Made by a program: the position numbers and the translations under genes
Origin: a virus
DNA length: 24,214 bases
Direction: 5' to 3' (one strand)
IMG/VR virus record: IMGVR_UViG_3300049214_000160
Span: 1-24,214 of that record
The notes under the pieces: model-generated
Told to the model about the DNA's origin: nothing
Seen by the model: only the letters and a program-made list of their open reading frames with translations
The model's database searches: none
In this document: positions 7,615-14,495 of the stretch, piece by piece
How positions within the stretch are numbered: the stretch's first letter is position 1
Layout: each line of letters begins with the position of its first letter

Positions 7615-9909
7615 ATGGCTGGTTTATTCGGTGGCGGCGGTGGGGTTAAGACTATTCCCGAATTTACGGGAATACAGATTAATACCAGTGTACAGGTGTT
7701 ACCGATACCCATAATCTATGGCTGTCCACGAGTTTCGATAAATTTAATATATTACAATCAATTCGTAGCCGCCACAACATCCAGCAGTAGTGGCAGTGGC
7801 AAAGGCATACTTTCGGGCGGCAAGGGGGGAAGCAATACCAAGGATCAAGTTACGTATTATGCTACGATTATAGCCGGTATATCCGAAGGCCCTATTGGTT
7901 CGCCCATTATTATTTATCAGGATCAAGAGGTCTGGACCCCGGATACTTACCCAATTCCCAGCGGCTCGGCCTATTACAACGGAACGGCTGATCAAACCCC
8001 GTGGCCTTATGTTGAAGATAATTGGCCCCCTGATGCTAGACCGTATAAGAATACTGCCTATTGGGCGTTTCCAGAGGCCGTGCTTGATAGCTCCGGCACC
8101 ATGCCGCAAATTGACCTTGTGGTTGAGGGGTTTTTGTTCGGCACCTCGCAGTTGAATAATTCAACAATTTCGATAACCACGGGCCAATACGATCAAAACG
8201 GCAACCCCTTGTCATTCATAGGCGACATTGGTTTAGGCTGTTGTGACGCCGATCCCGGAATGGTGATCTATGATTTTCTAACCAATTCCCAATACGGTGC
8301 GGGATTTCCTGCCCAATACATCGACACCAGCACGTTGTTCACGGGCGCGAATGGGTATATTTCAACCGTGGGTGACGCGGCAATATCGACATTTTGCCAA
8401 GCTGTCGGTTTGGCTTGGAGCTTTGTGCTAAACAACGCGCAAAGTGCGAGTTCGATCTTGGAGCGGCTTTGCAAAAACTTAAATGTTGCCGTTGTTTGGA
8501 ATGGGGCACTATTAAGGTTTATTCCATATTGGGATCAGTTTTCAGGCGATAACCCAGGGCTTTACACGGACGGTGGAGCGGCGCCAAAGTATTTTGCTCC
8601 GTTTACGACCCCGATCGTAACTATAACTTTGGATCAAATTCTACAAAGTAAGGAGAAAACGGAAGACCCGATTACATTCTCGCGCAAAGACCCGTGGGAT
8701 GTTTACAATACCGTGAGGTTGGATTTCTCGGATCGGACAAACTTCTATAATGCTAATCCTGTGGAGGTGAAGGACGAGGCGTTGATTGAACTCTATGGGC
8801 CGAGGGTGGATAACATCGGCCAGGCTGATGAATTTACCCTCCAAGATTACGCGAATGTTAGCGCCCAGATGCAGCTTCGGCGTCAAGCATCTATTCGGCG
8901 CAACTTCACTTGGATGATGGGTCCGCTTTGGGGCTGGCTTGACCCGATGGATATACTTTTAATTCCCGACCCGACAAATTATGCCAACACGGTGCTTGTA
9001 AGAGTTGTATCGGTCGAAGACGACGAGGATGAAAACGTCACAATAACGGCGGAAGAATTTCCAATCGGTAGCCAGAGCCCAAGTATTATTCCCATGTCGC
9101 CGACCACGCCGCCGAACCAGGGCGCCGTTAATAACCCGCCGAGCAGTATCTATCCTCCTGTTATGTTCAGCGTGCCTGCGGCCATGTTGACAGTGCAAGG
9201 TGTTGGGGTTCCGAGTTGGATATTTGGTTGCTCGGCCTCGTATGACGGGACTTTTGATAAAAACTGGGGCGGGGCGAACATTTGGGTAAGTCTTGACAAC
9301 ATAAGTTATCAGCAGCTTGGCACCCTTACAGGGCCGAGCACGATTGGCACCTTGTCAGAAGCCGTGGCGGGATACGGCGGTGTCAATCCTGATAATGTTG
9401 ATAGCATTGTGGTGAATTTGAACGAATGTGATGGGGTGCTGGCTTCGGTAACAGCAAGTGCGGCGGCCATGGGAAGTTCGATCTGTGTGCTGCAAGATAG
9501 TAGCGGTATTGAAATTATTGGCTACACGACTGCAACCCTGACAGGGGACTATACTTATACCCTAACAGGACTCTATCGCGGGCTTTATGGCACCACACCG
9601 AGGTTCTTCGGCGCCGGCTCCCAGTTTATGGCCGTAAGTTCGGGGCAGAACTTCTTTGAGACCCCGATACAGACGGCGTATATTGGGCAGACTTTTTATG
9701 TCAAGGCCCAGAGTTTCAATGTGTTCAACAATGCAACACAAGATTTGACCGACTGTGTTGCCTATCGCTTCACACTGACCGGCTCGACTCCACTGCCGCC
9801 CACACCTCCGATCTCGGCCCAGCCGCCAATAGCGGCTAAATTAAGGCGTAAGGCTTTAGTGCCGGATAAGACTATTGCAAATACGCGAAAGAAGCCGAGA
9901 AGGACTTAA
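7615..9909 (+). CDS. Large tail-tip / host-specificity protein (GTA gp15-like)
   Basis: 764 residues. The N-terminus has a Gly-rich start, then IPEFTGIQINTSVQVLPIPI with IYGCPRVSIN, the opening seen in tail-tip proteins that follow the NlpC/P60 gene. Central parts (ISEGPIGSPIIIYQDQEVW; a hub-like region with LERLCKNLNVAVVWNGALLRFIPY) and FTWMMGPLWGWLDPMDILLIPDP fit the Phage-tail_3/hub domain. The C-terminal third contains a LTGLYRGLYGTTPRF motif typical of the family, followed by a beta domain and a Lys/Arg-rich tail. It is shorter than gene transfer agent gp15 (about 1,300 residues) and I see no TIM-barrel glycosidase domain. Likely role: central tail-tip baseplate or receptor contact. Confidence 0.85.
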   Translation: MAGLFGGGGGVKTIPEFTGIQINTSVQVLPIPIIYGCPRVSINLIYYNQFVAATTSSSSGSGKGILSGGKGGSNTKDQVTYYATIIAGISEGPIGSPIIIYQDQEVWTPDTYPIPSGSAYYNGTADQTPWPYVEDNWPPDARPYKNTAYWAFPEAVLDSSGTMPQIDLVVEGFLFGTSQLNNSTISITTGQYDQNGNPLSFIGDIGLGCCDADPGMVIYDFLTNSQYGAGFPAQYIDTSTLFTGANGYISTVGDAAISTFCQAVGLAWSFVLNNAQSASSILERLCKNLNVAVVWNGALLRFIPYWDQFSGDNPGLYTDGGAAPKYFAPFTTPIVTITLDQILQSKEKTEDPITFSRKDPWDVYNTVRLDFSDRTNFYNANPVEVKDEALIELYGPRVDNIGQADEFTLQDYANVSAQMQLRRQASIRRNFTWMMGPLWGWLDPMDILLIPDPTNYANTVLVRVVSVEDDEDENVTITAEEFPIGSQSPSIIPMSPTTPPNQGAVNNPPSSIYPPVMFSVPAAMLTVQGVGVPSWIFGCSASYDGTFDKNWGGANIWVSLDNISYQQLGTLTGPSTIGTLSEAVAGYGGVNPDNVDSIVVNLNECDGVLASVTASAAAMGSSICVLQDSSGIEIIGYTTATLTGDYTYTLTGLYRGLYGTTPRFFGAGSQFMAVSSGQNFFETPIQTAYIGQTFYVKAQSFNVFNNATQDLTDCVAYRFTLTGSTPLPPTPPISAQPPIAAKLRRKALVPDKTIANTRKKPRRT

Positions 9910-9912
9910 AAG

Positions 9913-10311
9913 ATGGACCCGAAGCCGGAGCCGGATTGGAGCGTGATCCAGTGGTTGATTACGACTTTTCTTGGAATTGTCACTTTCTTTTATGGTTTTA
10001 TAACAAAGAACATTTATAGCGAGATAAAAACCATAAAAGAAAAGCAGGAAACCATGTCAAAAGAAATGTCGGAAAACACCAATAAAGGTGACGACAGCTT
10101 GTGGCAGGCGCTTGAAGCCATAAGAACGAGAATGGACCAAGTGGCCGCTAAGGATGAAATCCTGCGCATACAGGCATCTATAGATGAGGACCGAAAACAA
10201 GCGGCGGCAGATAGGTCAAATATCGCCGTTATGATGGCGACGAAGAATGAACTTGCTCGGCAACTTGATAAGTTGTTCGAGCGTTTGACCGAGGTAATTC
10301 AAAAAAGATAG
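9913..10311 (+). CDS. Membrane-anchored coiled-coil protein, possible holin or inner-membrane spanin
   Basis: 132 residues with a ribosome-binding AAGGA shortly before the ATG. Residues ~14-31 (WLITTFLGIVTFFYGFIT) form one transmembrane helix. The rest is charged and predicted helical, with coiled-coil-like heptads (IKTIKEKQETMSKEM; TKNELARQLDKLFERLTEVI). A single N-terminal membrane helix with a long coiled coil is the layout of inner-membrane spanins (Rz type) and of some holin-like proteins. It lies directly before the endolysin gene, which supports a lysis role. The lipoprotein at 11426 could be its outer-membrane partner. Which of these it is cannot be settled from sequence alone. Confidence 0.6.
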   Translation: MDPKPEPDWSVIQWLITTFLGIVTFFYGFITKNIYSEIKTIKEKQETMSKEMSENTNKGDDSLWQALEAIRTRMDQVAAKDEILRIQASIDEDRKQAAADRSNIAVMMATKNELARQLDKLFERLTEVIQKR

Positions 10312-10321
10312 GAGCGGGATT

Positions 10322-10876
10322 GTGGAACAGAATTTCGGGGCTTTTATTTCGTTTGTTTGGCCGAAGAATGGGGACTTTGACAGCCCCTTGCAGGGGTATC
10401 ATGTGACGCCTGGTGATCCTGGCGGTGGAACCAAAGGGGGCGTGATCGAGACCACATGGGCACACTATTTGGGCACCGGACTGGTCACGGGGGCGCTCAG
10501 CGCTGCCTCAGATGCCCAGCTAGAGCTTGTGCTTAAAGCGGCGGCTTGGGGCAGCGTCTGTGATGCCCTGCCATCAGGGCTTGATCTTATGGTGGCAAAC
10601 GGCCGCATGATGAGCGGCTATTATCCCGAGATTTTCCAACAAACCCTGGGTTTTACCGGCAAGGCGGTGGATGGCAGTTTGGGGCCGATTACGCTGGCCA
10701 GGGCCAAGGCTGTGCCCCTCGCTGCCACGATCACGAGTTTGGCGGCCAATCATGAAAAGTATCTTCAGCGCCTGAGCACCTGGACCGAATTTGGCAAAGG
10801 CTGGACTCGGCGAATTGAAGCGTGTAAAACCGCAAGCCTGGCGCTGGCGGCTGCACCGAGTCAGGCGGTTTCCTGA
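10322..10876 (+). CDS. Endolysin, GH108-like with PG_binding_3-type C-terminus
   Basis: 184 residues from a GTG start with AGGAGCGGG upstream. The N-terminus contains GYHVTPGDPGGGTKGGVIETTW (residues ~25-46), matching the conserved DPGG(A/P)T..GIT block of GH108 muramidases. The C-terminus (TGKAVDGSLGPITLARAK ... TEFGKGWTRRIEAC) matches the associated PG_binding_3 region. The Glu-Gly-Gly-Tyr motif that normally carries the catalytic Glu just before DPGG is not seen; at that place the sequence is FVWPKNGDFD. Thus either a diverged active site is used or the catalytic Glu is supplied elsewhere. Operon position between a membrane protein and other small lysis genes supports a peptidoglycan-degrading role. 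Confidence 0.75.
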   Translation: MEQNFGAFISFVWPKNGDFDSPLQGYHVTPGDPGGGTKGGVIETTWAHYLGTGLVTGALSAASDAQLELVLKAAAWGSVCDALPSGLDLMVANGRMMSGYYPEIFQQTLGFTGKAVDGSLGPITLARAKAVPLAATITSLAANHEKYLQRLSTWTEFGKGWTRRIEACKTASLALAAAPSQAVS

Positions 10877-10900
10877 CAAACGGAATGGAAGGAGCAAATC

Positions 10901-11410
10901 ATGGACGATTGGGTTAGTGTGATTACGGCCACAAGCAACGCCTTTCAAGCTCTTGCTGCGTTGGCGGCGGCAACTGGCCTGACGGGCTGGGTGGTGAAAG
11001 ACCTGCAAGCCAAGGGCATTAATACGCAAAATTTGTTGAACAACAAATGGATTGCGGCAGCCGAGCGAGCGGCCCAGAGCGCGATTACCGATATCGTGCT
11101 TCAAGGCAAGAGCCCGACCGATCCGAAGGTCATCCAAGACGTGATTGCGGCCGTGACGGCGAGCTTTCAGTCCACCCATGCCGAGACACAGAAAGCGCTC
11201 GGCGCATCCGATGCCGATACAGCCCGTGTAGTGACGAACGCGGTGCGGGGGGCGGTGCAAAACACTATGCCGAAGGCGCCAGCCAGCATAGGTAGTGCCG
11301 TGGCAGAGGTTGCAGCCGATCCAGTTGCCGCGGCACAGCAAGCGAAGGACTTGCTGACGAGTCTACATTCGGTGCTCAATCCTGTGCCCACAGCACCGGC
11401 AACAGTTTAA
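10901..11410 (+). CDS. Lysis-region protein, possible holin (Holin_LLH-like), function uncertain
   Basis: 169 residues, ATG preceded by AAGGAG. The N-terminal stretch (residues ~14-33, FQALAALAAATGLTGWVVKD) is moderately hydrophobic and could be one membrane helix. Residues 36-160 are Ala-rich, charged and probably helical, with the phrase LLNNKWIAAAERAAQSAITDIV. The layout recalls phage holins of the LLH type (one N-terminal helix, then a helical tail), and the gene follows the endolysin. I see no decisive motif, and a structural or regulatory helper is possible. Confidence 0.5.
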   Translation: MDDWVSVITATSNAFQALAALAAATGLTGWVVKDLQAKGINTQNLLNNKWIAAAERAAQSAITDIVLQGKSPTDPKVIQDVIAAVTASFQSTHAETQKALGASDADTARVVTNAVRGAVQNTMPKAPASIGSAVAEVAADPVAAAQQAKDLLTSLHSVLNPVPTAPATV

Positions 11411-11425
11411 CAAAGGAGAAATGAA

Positions 11426-11782
11426 GTGAAGAAATTTGTTGCTTATGCTATTTTTGCCGGCCTGTTGGTTGTGGCTGGTTGTTCGGCCTCGCAACAGGCA
11501 ACTGGCGTGGCGGCGGCGGGCACGGCCTTGACTGCGGCCGATACCTTGGCAATGCAATACGTTACATTGCCGGCATGCCCTGTCGGTGCCACCTCGGGGC
11601 CTGGCGGGACGCTTTGCTCACAGCCCGTGGTTAGCGCCCAGATCAAGGTGTATGCGCAAAAGGCATACACGGCTTATAAGGCGTATGAAGCGAACCCCAC
11701 AGCGACGTTGGAAGCAGCAGCGGCCTCGGCCTTGGCGTTGCTGATCGCTAGCGTTCCTCCGACGACAGCAGCGGGCAAATAA
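11426..11782 (+). CDS. Small lipoprotein, possible outer-membrane spanin
   Basis: 118 residues starting at GTG, with AAAGGAG upstream; the nearby ATG at 11421 stops after two codons. The N-terminus MKK followed by a hydrophobic stretch and LVVAGC is a lipoprotein signal peptide with a lipobox, so the Cys at about residue 19 would be lipidated. The mature part is Ala/Thr-rich with a Pro/Gly segment (LPACPVGATSGPGGTLC) holding two more cysteines, and an Ala-rich helical end. Short lipoproteins in lysis cassettes often act as outer-membrane spanins that fuse the two membranes at lysis. The candidate inner-membrane partner is the protein at 9913-10311, although the genes are not adjacent. Confidence 0.65.
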   Translation: MKKFVAYAIFAGLLVVAGCSASQQATGVAAAGTALTAADTLAMQYVTLPACPVGATSGPGGTLCSQPVVSAQIKVYAQKAYTAYKAYEANPTATLEAAAASALALLIASVPPTTAAGK

Positions 11783-11838
11783 CCTGCGACTGTTGGCGCC
11801 TAGCCTATCCCGATGAGCAATAATTTGGAGTAAAACCG

Positions 11839-12033
11839 ATGCTTACACTCACGCCTCTTGTGTTGCAGTTGGTGCAACTCGGCATCACCGTTGTCCCTGA
11901 GATCATCACGGCCGCCCAGGCCGAGATTTCCCTAGTGACTGGGACTTCGGCCCCAACCGCGGCGCAGCAAGCGGCGATCGACGCTGCGTTGGATAAAGCA
12001 AATGCGACCTTGCAGGCGGCAAACCCGAGCTAG
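11839..12033 (+). CDS. Small hypothetical protein, paralogue 1 of 3
   Basis: 64 residues, ATG preceded by TTGGAG. Contains PLVLQLVQLGITVVPEIITAAQAE and a C-terminal QQAAIDAALDKANATLQ helix. The same plan (hydrophobic LVxLVxxGxTVxP, Glu about eight to ten residues later, then QQxxxDAAxxxA) occurs in the next two small proteins, so the three are tandem paralogues. The first half is amphipathic to hydrophobic and could contact a membrane. Function unknown; its place in the late lysis region is the only clue. Confidence 0.7.
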   Translation: MLTLTPLVLQLVQLGITVVPEIITAAQAEISLVTGTSAPTAAQQAAIDAALDKANATLQAANPS

Positions 12034-12045
12034 AAGGAGGCTTTT

Positions 12046-12285
12046 ATGCCTAATTTAACATTGGCTAATTCATTGGTGCAATTGCTTCGCGCAAATGCAA
12101 CAGTGCCCGACCCGCTACTGACTGCTGTGGAACTTGAATTGCGGAACCACGGCAGTAGCCTTGCGTTGACGCCCGAGCAGCAGGCGATTATGGATGCGGG
12201 CGAAGCCGCGGCCAAGGGCGCCATTCAGCAAATTCAACCGACAATGGCCGGACCGAACGCCGACCAGATGATCAAGGGGGAATAG
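12046..12285 (+). CDS. Small hypothetical protein, paralogue 2 of 3
   Basis: 79 residues with a strong AAGGAGG ribosome-binding site seven bases before the ATG. Residues ~9-25 read SLVQLLRANATVPDPLL and residues ~44-58 EQQAIMDAGEAAAKG, matching the pattern of the neighbours at 11839 and 12290. No membrane helix, signal or enzyme motif is clear. Twelve bases separate it from the preceding gene and four from the next. Confidence 0.7.
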   Translation: MPNLTLANSLVQLLRANATVPDPLLTAVELELRNHGSSLALTPEQQAIMDAGEAAAKGAIQQIQPTMAGPNADQMIKGE

Positions 12286-12289
12286 GGCC

Positions 12290-12508
12290 ATGATGAATTT
12301 TCCCTTAACGAAAGCCTTGGTGAATTTAGTCCGAAAAGGTGCTACCGTGCCGCCGGCGCTGCTCGATGGTGTTGATACCGAAATCTGGGTGCAGGAGACT
12401 GGCGGGCCGGTGAGTATGCCCCAGCAGTCGGTAATGGATGCTGCCAAGGCTGCGATTGTCGAGCCGAAGACGGAGCCGCAGGAAGCTCCGGCGCCCGAGG
12501 CAGGATGA
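12290..12508 (+). CDS. Small hypothetical protein, paralogue 3 of 3
   Basis: 72 residues; the start may be either of two consecutive ATG codons (12290 or 12293), preceded by GGGGGAA. Residues ~6-22 (LTKALVNLVRKGATVPP) and ~44-55 (PQQSVMDAAKAA) align with the two preceding small proteins. The C-terminus is Pro/Glu-rich (KTEPQEAPAPEAG), unlike the others. It is the last plus-strand gene, six bases before the terminator stem. Function unknown. Confidence 0.68.
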   Translation: MMNFPLTKALVNLVRKGATVPPALLDGVDTEIWVQETGGPVSMPQQSVMDAAKAAIVEPKTEPQEAPAPEAG

Positions 12509-12513
12509 AATGA

Positions 12514-12544
12514 ATGGGAGAGCGAAGCTCGCTCTCCCATTTTT
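12514..12544 (+). terminator. Intrinsic terminator ending the plus-strand late operon
   Basis: A perfect 12-bp stem (ATGGGAGAGCGA at 12514-12525 with TCGCTCTCCCAT at 12529-12540), a three-base loop AGC, and TTTT at 12541-12544. It follows the last + gene and lies between converging operons. Read from the minus strand the stem is preceded by AAAAA and followed by a moderately T-rich stretch, so it may act in both directions. Confidence 0.92.
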
Positions 12545-12547
12545 ACG

Positions 12548-12685
12548 TTATACGATTTCCCAAATAATATAGAGCCCGAGTAACACAATAACCCCTGTGA
12601 AGATTTGGCAACAGAGGACTAAAAAGTTCCGAAGCATCATATCCCTATGATGAGCCAAGAGTTTTTCTTCATATTCCTTCATCAT
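12548..12685 (-). CDS. 45-residue single-pass membrane protein downstream of ribonucleotide reductase
   Basis: The reading frame starts with two Met codons; the first overlaps the stop of the reductase gene (ATGA), and GGAG lies five bases before it, inside the reductase 3' end. The first ~19 residues are charged and polar (KEYEEKLLAHHRD), followed by a hydrophobic stretch of about 24 residues from NFLVLCC to YIIWEIV, a likely single transmembrane helix with the N-terminus probably in the cytoplasm. It stops three bases before the T-run of the terminator. The overlap, ribosome-binding site and membrane pattern support a real gene despite its small size. No family recognised. Confidence 0.7.
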   Translation of the reverse strand: MMKEYEEKLLAHHRDMMLRNFLVLCCQIFTGVIVLLGLYIIWEIV

Positions 12686-14421
12686 CCACACTCCACTTGG
12701 CCCGTGATTGGGTCGGGCATTGTGCAGACAACGGCGTCTGCAGCCTGTTCTTCATCCTTGGCAATGAGTAGGGCCATGCGTTTGCCGTCCGAATTGAAGG
12801 TGGCGCAGCCCTTGCACCCCGACTCCCATGCCGTGCGATAGAGGTTTTTGAAAGCGTCCCAAGGCATGGCCGAGGTCATGTTGACGGTCTTCGACACGGC
12901 CGAGTCAACATGTTTTTGCGCCGTGGCAAGAACCGCAATGTGTTCTTGCGCCGTGACTTGCGAGGCCAGCTTGCCCCGAGTGCCAAGGTAAGCAGCAGCG
13001 TAGTCCGTGACGGTGGCCATTTCCGGCCCTGTGGGCGTGTTGATTTGCCGTGTGAGTTCGTAGGCAAAAACAGGTTCACAGCCGCCACTGACGTTATCGG
13101 CGCAAAGGGATATGGTGCCTGTCGGTGCGATTGATGTCAGGTGGCTGTTGCGGATGCCGTGTTTGCGGATGGCCGAGCGCACATGGTCTGGTAGGGTTTG
13201 GATGAATTTGCCCGACAGATACCGTTCCTCGTCGTAGAGGGGAAAGCTGCCTTTCTCGGCAGCAAGCTGGGCGCTGGCGAGATACGCGCCTTCCTTGATG
13301 GCTTGCAACACGGCGCTTTCAAACCTAAGAAACTCAAGACTACCGTAGACATGGCCACAGGCTTCGCCGGCATTGGCAAGGCCCATGACGCCGAGACCCA
13401 TGCGGCGCTTTGATAAGGCTTCGGCCTTTTGCTCGGCGAGCGGATAAAGAGTCCGGTCGATTACATTGTCCATGCCCCGAACAACGATGGGAATGTCCTC
13501 AAGTAATTGGTCCATGTCGAAATAGTATTTGCCGAATTGGCCGATGACATCGAGTAGGTTGGGCTTGAGATACTTCGTAAGATTGAAGCTGCCAAGCAAA
13601 CAGGCGCCGAAGGGTGGCAAGGGCTGCTCACCGCATGGGTTAGTGGCGGCAATGGTTTCGGCATACCACAAGTTGTTCATCTTGTTCACGGTGTCGATGA
13701 AGATGACGCCGGGCTCGGCATAATCCCATGTGCTCCGCATGATCTTTTCCCAAAGTTCGGCGGCATTGATGGTCTTGTAGACCGAACCTTGGAATGTTAG
13801 ATCAAAGGGCTTTTCGGCGTAGACCGCTTCCATGAATTTGTCGGTAATAGCAACGCTGATGTTGAAGCCCGTGAGGTTTGTGGCATTTTGTTTTGCGCGG
13901 ACAAATTCCTCGATATCCGGGTGATCAACCCGAAGCATGCCCATCTGGGCGCCCCGACGATGGCCCGAGGATGAGGTGGCGAGGCACACGGCATTGAAGA
14001 TGTGCATGAAAGACACAGGGCCGGAACTTTGGCTCTGGAGCTTTCGTATCATGTCGCCGCGGGGGCGCAAGGTGCTGAAATCGTAGCCGATGCCGCCGCC
14101 CATTCGCATGGTTGCCGCGGCCTCTTTTGCGCGCCCCATGATGCTGCCGCTGCCCTCGACAAATGAGTCTTCAATGGTGCCCGAGACGTAGCAATTAAAA
14201 GCCGTGGTGGCGCGGCTGGCACCCATTGCGCCCTGGATGCGGCCGCCAGGGCAAAACCTTTGCGTTAGCAGGATTTGCCGCAGATCATGATAGTGCTTGT
14301 CGCTGTCTTTTAGCCCGAAAGCCACTCGGTTCATGGCTTCACGAAAGTCTTCGCCGATGCCACGATACTTTAGTGCGTGGAGCGAGTCTGCGGCGAGAGT
14401 CTGGGGGCCGAAATTAGACAT
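12682..14421 (-). CDS. nrdJ: Adenosylcobalamin-dependent (class II) ribonucleoside-diphosphate reductase
   Basis: 579 residues that reduce ribonucleotides to deoxyribonucleotides for phage DNA synthesis. Visible hallmarks are FNCYVSG (C77, one redox Cys), MRMGGGIGYDFSTLRPRG, SSSGHRRGAQMGML, the radical-site motif NPCGEQPLPPFGACLLGS (C263, E265), and APTGTIS (432-438). There is no adjacent small-subunit gene, as expected for a class II enzyme using vitamin B12. Compared with bacterial NrdJ it is short: no ATP-cone is seen at the N-terminus, and the C-terminus ends in GQVECG without an evident CxxC pair, leaving C566 and C578 as candidates for the redox tail. The ATG has TAGGAAA upstream, and a 37-bp palindrome ends 29 bases before it. 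Confidence 0.93.
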   Translation of the reverse strand: MSNFGPQTLAADSLHALKYRGIGEDFREAMNRVAFGLKDSDKHYHDLRQILLTQRFCPGGRIQGAMGASRATTAFNCYVSGTIEDSFVEGSGSIMGRAKEAAATMRMGGGIGYDFSTLRPRGDMIRKLQSQSSGPVSFMHIFNAVCLATSSSGHRRGAQMGMLRVDHPDIEEFVRAKQNATNLTGFNISVAITDKFMEAVYAEKPFDLTFQGSVYKTINAAELWEKIMRSTWDYAEPGVIFIDTVNKMNNLWYAETIAATNPCGEQPLPPFGACLLGSFNLTKYLKPNLLDVIGQFGKYYFDMDQLLEDIPIVVRGMDNVIDRTLYPLAEQKAEALSKRRMGLGVMGLANAGEACGHVYGSLEFLRFESAVLQAIKEGAYLASAQLAAEKGSFPLYDEERYLSGKFIQTLPDHVRSAIRKHGIRNSHLTSIAPTGTISLCADNVSGGCEPVFAYELTRQINTPTGPEMATVTDYAAAYLGTRGKLASQVTAQEHIAVLATAQKHVDSAVSKTVNMTSAMPWDAFKNLYRTAWESGCKGCATFNSDGKRMALLIAKDEEQAADAVVCTMPDPITGQVECG

Positions 14422-14450
14422 GGGGTTTTCCTACAATTGGGGTTAGGATT

Positions 14451-14487
14451 AGAGATATGTGAAAGGGGGACCCTTTTGTATATCTCT
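14451..14487 (+). repeat. 37-bp palindromic intergenic repeat, copy 3 (best palindrome)
   Basis: Parts are AGAGATAT, GTG, AAAGGG, GGA, CCCTTT, TGT, ATATCTCT: perfect 8-bp outer arms and perfect 6-bp inner arms around a three-base centre. It lies in the 74-bp gap between the stop of the DUF3987-like gene and the reductase start, 29 bases before that ATG in the direction of transcription. It could be an operator, a promoter element or an RNA hairpin; there is no T-run for a normal terminator. Confidence 0.8.
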
Positions 14488-14495
14488 TGCGTAGA

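Noticed and set aside
10574-11341. 255-codon minus-strand frame across the endolysin and the next gene
   Set aside because: Spans two well-supported genes antisense; Arg/His/Cys-rich composition is typical of a shadow frame.
11648-11670. Perfect 8-bp inverted repeat GTGTATGC / GCATACAC with a seven-base loop
   Set aside because: It lies inside the lipoprotein coding sequence, has no T-run, and an 8-bp inverted repeat is expected by chance in 24 kb.
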